Origin: Cyclaneusma minus
Lineage: Eukaryota; Ascomycota; Leotiomycetes; Marthamycetales; Marthamycetaceae
Assembly: GCA_037179335.1 (NCBI GenBank)
Contig: JAKZHN010000014.1
Coordinates: 496,001-560,000, forward strand
Length of the DNA stretch: 64,000 nt
Direction of reading: 5' to 3'
In this document: piece after piece, positions 13,826-25,074 of the stretch
Layout: each line of letters starts with the position of its first letter
How positions within the stretch are numbered: the first letter of the stretch is position 1
The notes under the pieces: model-generated
What the model saw: only the letters and a program-made list of their open reading frames with translations
The model's database searches: none
Told to the model about the DNA's origin: nothing
Position numbers and translations under genes: made by a program

Positions 13826-14272
13826 TCCGTCATTGGGCTACCATGGATGAAATAAAAAAAGGGTTTCATCGTTAAAAAGTGAGGTTTATATGGTGCATGA
13901 TCGGCGTGAAGCGAGGTGGAACTGGACTCCGGAGGAACAATAAGACTGCGGCGATTCGGACATTGGAAACAGGCAGGCGACTGGCTGTCTAGTACTAAGG
14001 GCCGCAACCTAGCTTCACACTCGCATGACTACCTAAATTATGGGGAGAGATGCAGGTTTCAAGTACTTTTCAGTCTCTGCGTTGAGCTAAAAGTGGTACC
14101 CAGTTGTAATGCCCAACACTGAAAGTCGGGAAGGACGATGACTTAGACTACTAATATTGAGTTTTGAGATATTTCACGTAGTAAGTTATAGGGGTTCTCT
14201 ATTCAAATATATTCATATACCTAGGCTGCGAAGGAAATTCGATGCAGTGGTTTGAAAGGTTCAACCCTCTCA
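13826..14272. other. intergenic, convergent 3' flanks
   Basis: A 447-bp gap between two convergent genes. Nothing recognisable is seen beyond expected 3' untranslated sequence. Confidence 0.5.
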
Positions 14273-15644
14273 CTACCACTTGGTCAAGTTGGATTTCAAA
14301 GGGGTCGTGCTTTCTGGTAACTCTCCAGAGTCGACATCGGAAGTCTCGTCGACTTTGTAGACCAACTTCGCCCCACTGATGGTTCCTGTGCCTACCTCGG
14401 CGATCCTACCCAATATTAGCTCGTGCAAATTGGCCATAGTATTGAACGGATGAAGTAAGCTTACCCGCCCAGGACGCCTCGAAAACCACCAGGTTTCACA
14501 ATCGTAGGGTGCGGCTTGATTTTGCCCTCAGCAACCAGTTTCTCTGTGAGCTTCCAGAACATTTTCCCATATTCAAAATGTTGTGGAATTGCCGGGAAGT
14601 CCGTTCCAAACTTCGTGAAAGCTTCACCGAATGTCGTGTAAGCAAGAATCGCCTGCACGTTGACGTCTTTGCGTGGCCAGGTATCCACTGGGAGAAGTGC
14701 CACAACCTTGAGTTCCTTTTCAGTCGAGCTGGAAAGTGCATTGGCGCAGATCTCAAAGCTTGCCGGCGTCGAGACACAATCAAGGACGTATTGTAGTGAG
14801 TCCTTCGTGTACTCTCGGATCTGGGTTGCGCACGAGGGATCATGGTAGTCGAACACCACATCCGCGCCGCGGGACTTGACAAGAGAGAAATTCTTGGGGC
14901 TGGCGGTCGTGATGACTGTGAGACCGGACCTGTCGCCATGTTAGCCAGATCCGGAGCCGAGCGGTGGGGTACAAACAGTTTCGCATATTGGATTGCAAGG
15001 GTGCCAGTCGCACTGCTCCCGCCGTAGATCAAGACAGGAAAGGGTGCTTGAGTAGGCTGCGTAGGAAGTGGAAGATTGAGGGTCATGTAGAGGGTTTGTC
15101 CGACAGTGGTCACGCCGACTCCAAATGTCGCAGCCTCCTCGAAGCTCATTCCCTCGGGAATTTTCGCGATATGGCCGTCTTTCACCATGGCGTACTCTGC
15201 AAAGGCGCCATCCTCGGCGTTGTTCTCGTTCTCTCAGCTTCTATGAGTGGCCAATAGATGTCGGTGAACTTACGTGATTAGCACAATGGCAGACTCCGTA
15301 TACGCGATCTCCTTTCGCGACATCGGCCTTGCAGTCTTTGCCAACTTCTTCCACAATTCCCGAAAGGTCACATCCTAGGAAAGGTTGGTTAGGATGAGAT
15401 GTTTGTCGGAATTTCGATCGCCTGCGTACCTAAGATACCTCCAACGAGACCGGTGACGGCGACATGGTGAAGATCAGCTAGAGAGGTTCAGCTTCTGCAC
15501 TGGAGGTTCGCTAGATGCGATGAACATACTGGGATTGATAGCAATCGCGACAGTCTTCACTTTGATGTAGTCGGAACGTGGAGACTGCTCCTTAATGTCC
15601 GCGACAGCAGCTTTGCCCCTTTCTTCGATGATAACTGCTTTCAT
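14273..15644 (-). CDS. MDR-family enoyl reductase (LovC/ToxD type)
   Basis: NADPH-dependent medium-chain dehydrogenase/reductase of the zinc-independent trans-enoyl-reductase group. Five introns (15478-15529, 15375-15429, 15231-15273, 14930-14976, 14406-14464) give 371 aa, close to LovC-type length. Visible: start MKAVIIEERGKAAV, the NPTDLHH motif, GCDLSGIVEEVG, the cofactor-fold motif YGGSSATGTLAIQYAK, the second-strand segment GADVVFDYHDP, and the C-terminal family segment HPTIVKPGGF. Zinc-ligand cysteines of alcohol dehydrogenases are absent. Relatives either reduce polyketide chains for synthases lacking a working ER or act on unrelated enones. Here the nearby PKS has an apparently intact ER, so the partner is uncertain. 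One intron is only 43 bp and its acceptor could be off by a few codons. Confidence 0.88.
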
Positions 15645-16850
15645 GGCGTTGTTGAACTTGAGATGCTGAGCTGTGAGGGTGCTAAAGTGATTTTTTGATG
15701 TTGGATGGAAGGGGGTGCGAGGATGTGGAGTGTGGAAGCCGAGCTGTCCAAGGCCTTGATGTACAAAGTGCTTGAAAGATTTATGGCGGCTTCGATTTCT
15801 AATGCCACGGCTGTATCTAATGCCACACAAAGATCATGCCACCTGCCAGCATCCCGATCCTTTGTCTCGGGAAAGGCTCCATGTAATGCGTCTTTCCAGT
15901 CCGCATTCCAGCTCTCTCTCGTATCCCTGATTAGTCATCGGGGTCCGGGATGGCATTGGGCTCGGTGCTTGCATCTCTGCATAAACCTGAAGCAGAAGGC
16001 GTGGGGGCGGATCTGAATGCGTAGCCTAGTTGAATGTTTCCTAAAGACGCTCCATTTGGATTGGACGTTCGTGTTCGCACGAGCAGTTTCATTGGGCATA
16101 GTATGCTGCCAAGCTCAAACAGCAGATGCAGGACGCTCCGTTTGCCTCAATTCTCGACCGATGGCTTGAAAAGAGGGGTAATGCATATAGTCACATGGCG
16201 TTACAGAGGATCGTCTAATTCAGGTAATTGGCAGGAGTTGGTTTCTGCAAGTTGCTGACTTGAAGGCTTGGGGGCTGAGTTGAAATTCGTAAGGCTGGGT
16301 TCAGCCCCAGATCCACCGGATCGGATTTCACTTGCATGTTCTCCACCCGGCTGGTCCTATTGCATATCATTGCGCCCCACTAAGTATGTAACTCTGAACG
16401 GAGCTGAAAAATGAATATTGGTTAAGGGTCAGGGATTTCAATTTACTACTCACACCCTCTCGGCTTGTATTACTCCGCGCTGATTTTTGATAGTCTCAGA
16501 TCTCCGCAATCACTGATAGCCATCAGGACCCTCGACCAACAGCACCTAGAAATAGAATCAACGGCAGCCGAAGCACGTGCCTGAGATCAACATGGTGGGC
16601 TTCTCTAGGGAGGTAGTGAAAGTCGACAGCGGCAAATCGAACTAGCAGCAATATCCTTTCAAGACAGTATCTAGAACCTTGCTCGGCCATTTAGCTTCTA
16701 AACCATAGGTAGCCTCTAAAACCCATCTCGGTCGCGCAATTTATAAAGTTCAGATCCAGAAATAGCATCATCCGCACATCTTGACAGAGTTCCTGTTTTG
16801 TACCAGGTGGGATTACCCATTCTGGATCTTGAAGTCCGTAGCTTTCTTGG
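15645..16850. other. intergenic, no gene seen
   Basis: About 1.2 kb upstream of the enoyl reductase without a convincing gene. Near 16540-16580 there is a segment with ATAGAATCAACGGCAGCC, which resembles the GACAGCAG-rich block of the array to the right and may be a decayed extra unit. Confidence 0.4.
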
Positions 16851-19230
16851 AGAACCCGTACAAGAAGGTTGAAGAGGTTGTTATATACAACATGCTCCTT
16901 ACAGATGCACCTAGCTGCCAGATTGCACCGCAGAACAAAAATCGGTCAGATCATTTCGATATCTTGCCTCCCACGATAGCAGCGAACCGATCGACGGCAG
17001 CTTCCTCCCACGACAGTTACACCAGCCTCCCAACTTGTGGAAGTACAGTCTCTGAAGCCTAAATTCCAGCTCGGCCAAGCCGTCTTAGATCCAGAATACT
17101 CCTAGCATTCTAGACGAGCGTCTATCTGGGTGAAACGACCTGTATGCTTTTCATTCTCTTGCCCTTTTGTAGAGTTCATACCAGGAGAAAGAATAGCTTT
17201 AGATAGCTAGCTGGCAATGGCCAAGTCGCATTCGAGGGGAAAGCATACCAGCAGCCAGGTCATCTTCATATCCTGACTCAGTGACTCTCGATGACAGCAG
17301 TGAACTGAATCGACCGCAGCTTCCTCCTATGACAGTCACCCAGCTGTCTGGCTTTTCGAGTACATGGTGCAGCCTGTGAAGCCTACTCTACTGTGCAAGG
17401 CTCCAAAGTGGTCTCAGACTCAGCATTCCCCTCTGAACCGCACATCTCGATCAAAACATCTACTTGTCGGATTTTTTTAGTAGAATCCATACTGAAGGCT
17501 CAAGGGGTTTATATAGCTGCTAGATACCAGCTGCCAAACACGTGACACATATGGGGAAGCGTGCCATATTTTCTCCATGTCCTGCCAGCGACAGCAGGCC
17601 AGGTCAGCAGCAGTAACTCGAATCAACAGCAGACCTTTTTGCTGACAGCACCCGATCCTCCAGCTTCTCAGTTCTACAATCCCACCTCTGACATCCGATG
17701 ACCCCAACATTTTTGCTCAAGGAAACTCGCATTTTTGTGAAACTCAGATACCCTTAGATGCGACTCTCTTTCTAGAAACGTTCTAATTAGCCCAGTACAT
17801 CTTTTGTTTAAAGAGTTCAGGCTGGGAGATCGAGGGGCCTTATATATCTGTAGGTCAGAGGATGCCAGCGGCCAAATCGCATCCCAGGAGAAAGTGCGCC
17901 AGATCATATCCACACTCCGCTTGCAGCAGCATGCCCAATCGACAGCAATTTCCTCCTTTGACAGCATTCAGTTCTCACCAGACCCCAGCATTCGAATCTG
18001 TCCGGCGAAATTCAGCCTGTTTGACTTCGTGGCTTTGAAAAATTCAGATCATTCTCAGAAATGTTTGAGTGCGAGCTTTTTCTACAACTCAGGCGCCGCC
18101 ATGGACATGCTGTCTTGGGAGGTTCGCTTCTTTCTTTGTAGAATCGAGACTGGGAGATCGAGGGTGTTTATATTAGGTACCACCTGTGGGCAGCAGAATA
18201 CCAGCTGCCAAGTTCCGTTCCAGAGGGAAGAACACCACGTCATCTTCGCATCCTGTGTCGTCTGGTTGACAGTAGCACACTCGATCGACAATAGCTTGCA
18301 TTCGCGACAGCATTCAGTTTTCCAGGCCCTAGTTTCCGAAATCTATCCCCTAACATCCGCTCCACTCAACTTCGTGACTTGTGAAAACCGGTCATTCTCA
18401 GAATTCAGAATTCAGAATTCAGACAGCTATGGGTACGAGCTCTCTCACACAACCCAAACGTCTCCATACATTTCCACAATGTTGAGCCTTTCCTTTGAAG
18501 GATTTGTGTAGAGAGATTGAGGAGGTTTATATACCTGTGGGCACGGAGATGCCAGCAGCTAAACCGCATCCCACAGGAAGCACACCACGCCAAATCACCT
18601 CTTAGTTTGTCTGACAGCAGCACACCGAAGCGACAGCAGCCTCCTTCCGCGACAGCACCACACATCCCTCCCACCTCTAATTTCCTGAACAAAGCCTTTG
18701 ACATCTAATACGCTCATACCTGCGCCAGAAATAATACCTGAAGGCCTGTTTTTGGACAGTCCCAAAAAACGAACTTCTTTCTCGTACCAAGCGCCATGAA
18801 TGCTTCGGACAAGTCAACCTTTCCCCAAAGAGTTCAGGGCTGGGACGTCAAGGGTCTTTATATACCTGCCAGACACCAGCTCCCAGACACGTGACATACC
18901 CTAGAGAAACCGTGCCGCATCATCCTATCGTCCTGACGCCTGACTCCCAACGACAGCAGCAAACTGGATCAGCAGCAGCCTTCCAGTATGACAGTACCTA
19001 CCCAGCCCATCAGCCAGCCAATTTCTAATTCTCGCTTTTTCTACTTCATGTGGCAAGCTGTAGGGAGATTTTTCCTCATAGGTAAGGAGCCTCAATTGCA
19101 CGACCGTTCGGCTTTCGTCCTGATCCAAGCGCTGTATCACATCCCAATCGTCGAAACTTATGTGAAGATTCCAGGCTGGGGGATCGAGGGCTTTATATAG
19201 GTAGTTCCCGTCCCCAAGGCAGTCAGGTGT
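16851..19230 (+). repeat. diverged tandem array, about 330-bp units, TATA-like boxes
   Basis: Seven full and one partial imperfect units in direct orientation. The TTTATATA-like box of each unit starts at 16880, 17198, 17508, 17839, 18167, 18526, 18857 and 19192, so spacings are 318, 310, 331, 328, 359, 331 and 335 bp. The best units have GGCTGGGAGATCGAGGG just upstream of the box. A block such as ATGCCAGCAGCCAAATCGCA follows, then roughly 110-140 bp downstream of the box a GACAGCAG-rich block (for example ATCGACAGCAGC...CGACAGCA). Units at 17508 and 18857 share a CACGTGACA site. Identity between units is moderate and the last unit breaks off after its box. No open frame is conserved across all units. 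Composition is normal, not AT-rich. Function unknown; it may be a satellite, a row of decayed promoters, or noncoding RNA genes. Confidence 0.8.
18399..18422. repeat. short tandem repeat AGAATTC
   Basis: Three copies of the 7-bp unit AGAATTC lie inside the unit whose box is at 18167. They account for part of that unit's greater length (359 bp). Confidence 0.8.
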
Positions 19231-20088
19231 TGGATTGCTCACTAGTCAGCGTAGTTGGCAGAGTAGGGGGAAACTGGCTGGCTCGAAGGGATGAGAATCC
19301 TTGGCGATAGCTCTGCTGATCAGGGGTTGCCATAGAATCGACAACTGCTTTAGTGCGATGACAAGAAGCAAGTTAATGACGAAGAGAACTGGAACGACGA
19401 GAACTTCAGACGATGCGTCTGGCTAGATCCCCCGTGTCACAGACATCCATCAGGACACTGGACCGAGGGTGCAACATCCCCAAAGTTTTGAGGTGAGCGA
19501 TGATAGCATAACGACCCACATCTCTCTGCACCACAAATTACAATGACTTTACGCACCATGGTACACAAGACAAGGACGAGGACATGAGGTAACGATGGCA
19601 TTTTTTCTGGGAGACTACAAGTCTCTACCAATACTTCAGCGTCAAGTACAAGAAAGGAAATCCGTTTTCATCGTACAATCTTCGTTCACCCACTCCCACC
19701 CATTAAAGATCTCTCGCAACCGCAAGCTCGCTTCCTAGCGACTTCTCAATCTCCCGTCGCCTCCGTCCATTATTCGAACACATCTCCAGCCACTACTCGC
19801 AGGATCAAAAGCGCAACGCAGTAGGGACAAGCAGAAACAACGACAGCCAGTATCTCTGATGCCCCAAGCAACAGTCTGCATCGTGAAAACGTACCAGAGG
19901 CCAACAAGCTGAAACTTCCACAGCTAGAAAGCAAGCACCGACCACTTCTCATCAATCTCGCAAGCAACGACACAGTGATTCCTTTGCACCAGACTGTCAC
20001 CATTTTTGAGCTTCGTACCAGCTGTGACGAGGAATCTGCGAAATAGGCCACAAGGACAATTTAGGGGCGGCCATGCAGCTCCAGCCAT
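19231..20088. other. intergenic, no gene seen
   Basis: About 0.86 kb between the tandem array and the 3' end of the AIG1-like gene. Short open frames on both strands have no domain or secretion signal. Nothing else is seen. Confidence 0.4.
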
Positions 20089-21434
20089 TTACTGGGGAAG
20101 GCGGTTGTAGCCGTAGCTCTTGTCTTCGGCCTTCTTGGCAGCCGCCTCGCGGAGGCCAGTAAGACCGTAGGTGAACCCGAAGACTGGAAGAAGCAAGTGT
20201 CAGTCATTTGCGTGAGACGTCTCAACAGTAATGTTCCAGGAAGCGGATAGCAGAGATTGGCAGTGAAAAAACCAGGGGCGGAGCAATGTTAGAACAAGGT
20301 GGGGAAGACTTACAGCCGTGGACAACACCAAGCAGAGCAATGATAGCAGTGGTGGTGTATTCTCCGCCAACAGTGTCGATATCCAACCAGTAGTAGACGT
20401 ACTTGCCGGTGAAGAGCTTGCCCAGATAGGCCCAGCCAACCCAGGCCAAGGTCATGGCGGTGAGACCGGCGCTGTGGAAACCGGCAGGCTATTCATTCGG
20501 GTCAGCCACGATACAGCGCAAGGCCAGTGCGAGGAATCCGGAACTTACAGTCATACGTCTGACGCTGCTGAACATGAAGACCTCAATCAAGGAGATGATG
20601 GAGTTGATGCCGTGGAAGTTGATGATGGCGAAAATCTTCATGCTACCATCGAGCAGATCGTCGACGGCTAGAAATCATGGTCAGCGCAAGAAAGACCTTG
20701 AGTTAAGTGGAACAACATACTGTCGGGTGCGTGTTCAGGAACGTCGGGTGCGTTGCCGGGAATGCCTGTTGCGTTGTGGGGAACCAGGATCATCCAGAAC
20801 AAAACAGTGACAACGTGGGGGAAGACGTTGGCCGCGGTGTAGAAAATGCTGAAAAAGGTGCGGTTCACTTCGTTTTGTTCCCTTGGTGGCGAGAACATTT
20901 GTCGAACGGTGCCCATAGTAGAATCATCGGAGGAGGCATGGGGGTGGTACAGGTGCATGAAGGTCCAAGACTGGAAGGAGAGTGTTAGCCAGAGCACAAA
21001 TGAATTGAAGTCCATAAGCGAAGTCCATCTCAGAGGCTTGATGAGCCAAGATGATGTCCAGGTATGCCTTGGGAAAGATGAAGAGCTCGAGAAAGCCCAG
21101 AGAGCACTGCTGGGAGAAAGGAGCAACTTACGAAGGCCAGGCACTGGTACAAGGTCTGCATGAAGTAGCTGAGGTTGTCCAGCTGGAAGGGAATCATCCA
21201 GCCCATGTCGGTGTGATGGATGTCGTAGTGCATGGTCACAATGAAAGTGGCCACCATGTAGCCAGCAATGATGCCTCTGGCCATGGTCAAGGAGCTCTGG
21301 CCTATCTGGACCCAAGGAGCATGGCACACACGCAGAAAGATGGGATGGTCATCCTTCTGCTTGTTTCCACCCTCGCTGCGGTTGTTGCCCAGTAGAGGAG
21401 TGTTGGAAGACATGGCGTCGGCAATGCGATTCAT
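20089..21434 (-). CDS. FAR-17a/AIG1-like integral membrane protein
   Basis: Multi-pass membrane protein. Introns at 20971-21131, 20668-20720, 20489-20548 and 20184-20313 give 313 aa from the ATG at 21434; a second ATG at 21413 would give 306 aa. A CAG just upstream of the first ATG could be the acceptor of a 5' UTR intron. About six hydrophobic segments are visible, with ARGIIAGYMVATFIVTMH near residue 60, an NLSYFMQTLYQCLAF segment, and INFHGINSIISLIEVFMFSS, whose His fits the conserved membrane His of the AIG1/ADTRP family. Human members hydrolyse branched fatty-acid esters (FAHFAs) with a Thr/His pair; fungal function is not established. The family call rests on pattern memory, not a search. 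Confidence 0.62.
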
Positions 21435-22547
21435 CTGCGAACTCTGCAAAGGAGACGGTCTGGAGGAGGTTGATGAAGCGACTGATGAAGTGAAGCAGCT
21501 GATTGAACGATTGTGAGAAGAGAAGACTTGAAATGAGTCGCTGATACGAAGCTCAAGGTGTGGTGGTGCTGAGTGGTAGGATATGTTTGGGAAGAAGAAG
21601 AGAAGAAGAGCGAGCTCGAGGTTTTACCTGATGGTCGGCCACGAGTGTACCTTCCGTCTTGATGCTCCATGGCAACAGCTGGCTCCGGAAAGAGTATCGT
21701 AGCACTCACCTTACTCTTGGCGTTCCTGAATGTCCGCAGGCCGGGAAGGTAGGTGATGCTTCGAGGAGGCAATGGCGTTCGCGGAAGCTTTTGAGAGGCC
21801 TGGCTGCTTTCCCAACACTGCATCGCCAAGTTCGGGTGGAAAAGCCAGTCAAGGTTTCCTCGCCCAGGGGACAGCACCCGTACCTAATAACAGCCAAGTC
21901 CAGCTCCCTTCGATCGATTGATGCTTGCGAAGAACTTGTGCATTCGTTTCCAGAGCATGGAGTCTCAACACACTCACGGAGAGCCCCTTCTGTTGAGAAA
22001 CTTTGCACCACGTAGCTTGGGGAAGGAAGCGTCTGCGGGAATTACTCCGCTGGCTTCTGTGAGGAAGTCGCAACAGATTGCCTCTGTGGAAACCTTGAGA
22101 AAGCAAGACTGGCAACAATCACATGCTGGAAAAGCGATCAAATGAGATAGATATTCCTGAATTCTCCAAGTGAAACCGAAGGATGAAAGAGCAGGTAGAA
22201 GCATACAAGAACAAGAAGTAGACGTAGTGACAGATACAATGAGCTCTGGTGGCGAGGTTCCGTGGTTGTGCAGGATGGTCGAGCGAGGATGAAGCTGGCG
22301 ATACATGAGATGGTCCGAGCGCCAGCGGCCGATTGCGACCCCAAATCTGGCTGGAGATGTGACCACGATTCCACTTCGCGACAACCGAACCAGGCACTCG
22401 ACAGCAGTGGGAGGAGCCAGCGCGCCAATTCGAGCTCCGCCATCTGTCCCCTCTCTCCCTCCGACCCAGTCCTTTCTCCCACCAACGCAGCTATCAAGCT
22501 CCCTCGTTCCAATCCAGCTCCAGCTCATCCAGGAAAACACAAACACC
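21435..22547. other. divergent promoter region, AIG1-like / sec11
   Basis: About 1.1 kb between divergent genes. An open frame upstream and in frame with sec11 exists, but homology to SEC11 starts only at MLSGMQNPRQ. I see no separate gene. Confidence 0.45.
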
Positions 22548-23144
22548 ATGTTGTCCGGCATGCAAAACCCGCGCCAAGCGCTGGCGCAACTGCTCAACTT
22601 CGGCCTCATCCTCTCCACCGCCTTCATGATGTGGAAAGGTCTCAGTATCATTGCCGACTCGCCCTCACCTATCGTCGTCGTCCTCTCCGGATCTATGGAA
22701 CCCGCTTTCCAGCGCGGCGATCTGCTGTTTCTCTGGAACAGGAATTTCTTTGAGGAGACGCAGGTTGGCGAGATTGTGGTTTACAATGTGAGGGGGAAGG
22801 ATATTCCGATTGTGCATCGTGTGGTCAGGAAGTTTGGCGGCGGGTAGGTTGCTTTCCATTCTGGGGATTCGGGGATTGAGTGCGCCGGGATGTATGCTAA
22901 TGAGGAAACTTGCTACAGGGAGGAACCGATCAAGCTGCTGACGAAGGGAGATAATAATGTGGCGGATGATACGGAGCTCTATGCGAGGGGACAGGACTAC
23001 CTGGCAAGAGATGATATTATTGGTAGCGTGGTGGGCTACATACCGTTTGTCGGGTACATCACCATTCTCCTGAGCGAGCACCCATGGCTGAAGACGGTCA
23101 TGCTGGGGATCATGGGCTTGCTGGTAGTTTTCCAGAGAGAATGA
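22548..23144 (+). CDS. sec11: signal peptidase complex catalytic subunit SEC11
   Basis: Endoplasmic-reticulum membrane serine protease that removes signal peptides from secretory proteins. One intron (22844-22918) gives 173 aa, the usual length. The N-terminal anchor helix (NFGLILSTAFMMWKGLSII) is followed by the Ser box VVVLSGSMEPAFQRGDLLF with the catalytic Ser, the His box GKDIPIVHRVV, and the Asp box LLTKGDNN. The last helix ends in LGIMGLLVVFQRE, typical of the subunit. The catalytic mechanism is a Ser/His/Asp arrangement in eukaryotic SEC11. The start is chosen at MLSGMQNPRQ, where the family begins. It lies head-to-tail with the E2 gene that follows. Confidence 0.97.
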
Positions 23145-23785
23145 GAGAATCGTTCCTTAGGGTCGTGGATTGCATACAGCACCGGCGTTTTGGAGAATAC
23201 ATGTACGGAAGTACCATACCTGGGAGGTGATCATATGTCAATGGCAAGGAAAAGCGAGGAATCGGCTAGGATCTTGAAAGATGTCAGGTATGGGGCTCTG
23301 AAATCTTTCAGCACGCAGGACTTGATATTCTAGATGATCAAGATTTACCTACACGCTCTGTTTCGTTCTTCCAGTATATCTCTGCCCCTGATTCTGATTC
23401 AAAACAGTTGCATCTTAGGCTGTACTTCACAAAGAAGCTGGCACCGTTGTAGCACCCTGAAATCAGCCTTCCAGGCTCAGCCTTGCCCTTGCAGGGGTCC
23501 TTCTTCAGGGGGCTGGGCGCTTGGAGGGGCAACGTCGCGGCCCAGATTGAAGCAGAAGCTGCGACAGTGACGTGGGGTAGCTGCCGCCGTGAATATCATT
23601 GAACCCCTAAAGAAATCCCATCTCACCTTCTATTTCTAGACCGCCAGTCGCGTGGTCCAGAAACAGCCTCCCTCCGTCTCTCTCTTCGACGAAAACAACA
23701 TCTCCCACTTCGCCTTTCGTTTCTTCAGCTCGACATCTGCGTCCCAACCTTCACTTTTACAATCCACCCAGCTGAAACCGCAAAC
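23145..23785. other. intergenic, sec11 to E2
   Basis: 641 bp holding the sec11 3' flank and the promoter of the E2 gene. The last 150 bp are pyrimidine-rich, as is common before fungal start codons. No gene is seen. Confidence 0.5.
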
Positions 23786-24435
23786 ATGTCTGCAAAGCGA
23801 ATCACGAAAGTCAGTCGTTCTCAGCCTCAAAATTCATGCTTGCTTGAGTCACCGTGACTTGCAAGAATGATGCTAACCACTATCTGCGAATAGGAACTCG
23901 CAGAGGTGACCGCCAGTCCCCCGGCCGGTCTCACTGTCAAAGTCAACGAAGCCGACGTGCACAAATGGCACATTACTCTCGACGGCCCCGCCGACTCTCC
24001 CTATGCCGTATGTTCCTCTGTCACTTTCAGAACCGATCCCCATGCCTCCCTCCGCCTCCCAGTTCCCGAAATCATCCCCAACTCCCAAACCACAACATAC
24101 TAACATTCCTCTCCCTACAGGGCGGCAAATTCCAACTCCTCCTCGACCTCCCAAAGGACTACCCCTTCAAGCCCCCCAAGCTCAACTTCCGCACCAAAAT
24201 CTACCACCCCAACATCACCAACGACGAGCACGGCAGCATGTGTCTCGGCATGCTCAAAGGCGACGTCTGGAAGCCCTCTAGCAAGATCTCGTCCGTGTTG
24301 GCTGCGGCTGCACAGTTGTTGGTCGAGCCGGTGCCGGATGATGCCGTGGAACAGACGGCGGCGGAGATGTTTAAGAATAATCGCCCGGCTTTCGACAAGG
24401 AGGCTCGGGAGTGGACTAAGAAGTATGCGAAGTGA
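23786..24435 (+). CDS. ubiquitin-conjugating enzyme E2 (UBE2L3-like)
   Basis: E2 enzyme that receives ubiquitin or a ubiquitin-like protein from E1 as a thioester and passes it to a substrate or E3. Introns 23810-23893 and 24008-24120 give 150 aa, a bare UBC fold without extensions. The short first exon encodes MSAKRITK. The HPN motif is in KIYHPNITND, and the catalytic Cys follows in HGSMCLGMLKGD. The C-terminal helix ends in REWTKKYAK, which resembles the EFTKKY ending of UBE2L3/UBCH7. The helix after the Cys (SSVLAAAAQLLVEPVPDDAV) keeps the usual P-x-P-D/E spacing. Which E3 it serves is not visible. Confidence 0.93.
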
Positions 24436-24992
24436 GTGGGTTTGAGAATGGGGTGGGGGAGAGGTGGGGGAAGGAGATTCATTTCGCACTCGATGATACA
24501 TCTTTGCTGGAGCTGGTTGGGGTTTGACTGCTTGCATATTGGGCGGGTATGGTTTCGTTGAGGTCGTCGCAAGGAGCGGAATGCAAAAAGTAACAAGGGA
24601 TGGGCTGGCTGCATAGTGGCGTTGCTTCTGGTAGCATGGGATAGACTGGTGCGTTTTCGACAACCATAGCATGAATTTCAAGGTCTTTCTACAGGAACAT
24701 ACCTAAGATGGACAACAGACCTCTCTTCTGGTCACAGTGTAAAGTGTAAGCTCACTGACATATGATTGTGCTTCAGTATGACAAAAGACCGTTACCTAGG
24801 TGAACATCACCCAGCACGTACCAAATACTTATCGCTTCAGCTTACTATCGTCAAACCGGCTAGTACCCCCCCCCCAAAAGTGAAGTTCGCCCAACACAAC
24901 TCGAGGTTTTCGTTCAACTCCTCCGTTTGCACCTTCCTTCCCGGTCAAAAATCTCATGCTAAAAGGAATACCAAAAGTAGCAAAAATGTAAC
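24436..24992. other. intergenic, E2 to tRNA
   Basis: 557 bp with no gene seen. A run of nine C residues lies near 24869. Confidence 0.5.
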
Positions 24993-25074
24993 CGACACCG
25001 CAGGGATTTGAACCCTGGCACGCGAACGTATGTGATTTCAAGTCACACCCCTTGGACCTCTCGGGCACAGTGCC
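24993..25074 (-). tRNA. tRNA-Ser (anticodon UGA)
   Basis: 82-nt tRNA with a long variable arm and no intron. Acceptor stem GGCACTG pairs with CGGTGTC (two wobbles), discriminator G. The D arm is CCC...GGG around GAGAGGTCCAA. The anticodon stem is TGTGA/TCACA with loop CTTGAAA, so the anticodon is TGA, reading UCA codons. The variable arm is TACGTTCGCGT-like, and the T arm is CAGGG/CCCTG around TTCAAAT. A and B boxes are intact, so it is probably active. Confidence 0.95.

Noticed and set aside
15645..15830. In-frame upstream extension of the enoyl reductase
   Set aside because: The family starts at MKAVI. The upstream codons show no targeting signal or similarity.
17804..18511. 235-codon plus-strand open frame over the tandem array
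   Set aside because: It spans two repeat units, does not keep its frame in the other units, and has no domain. I take it as chance openness in GC-balanced DNA.
17477..19242. Minus-strand frames in the array with loosely alike peptides (recurrent W, ILQRK)
   Set aside because: The likeness follows from the DNA repeat itself. Frames open and close irregularly and starts are not conserved. A coding origin is possible but unsupported.
22305..22547. In-frame upstream extension of sec11
   Set aside because: SEC11 proteins start at the MLSG...NPRQ segment. The extension is low-complexity and would place charged sequence before the signal-anchor.
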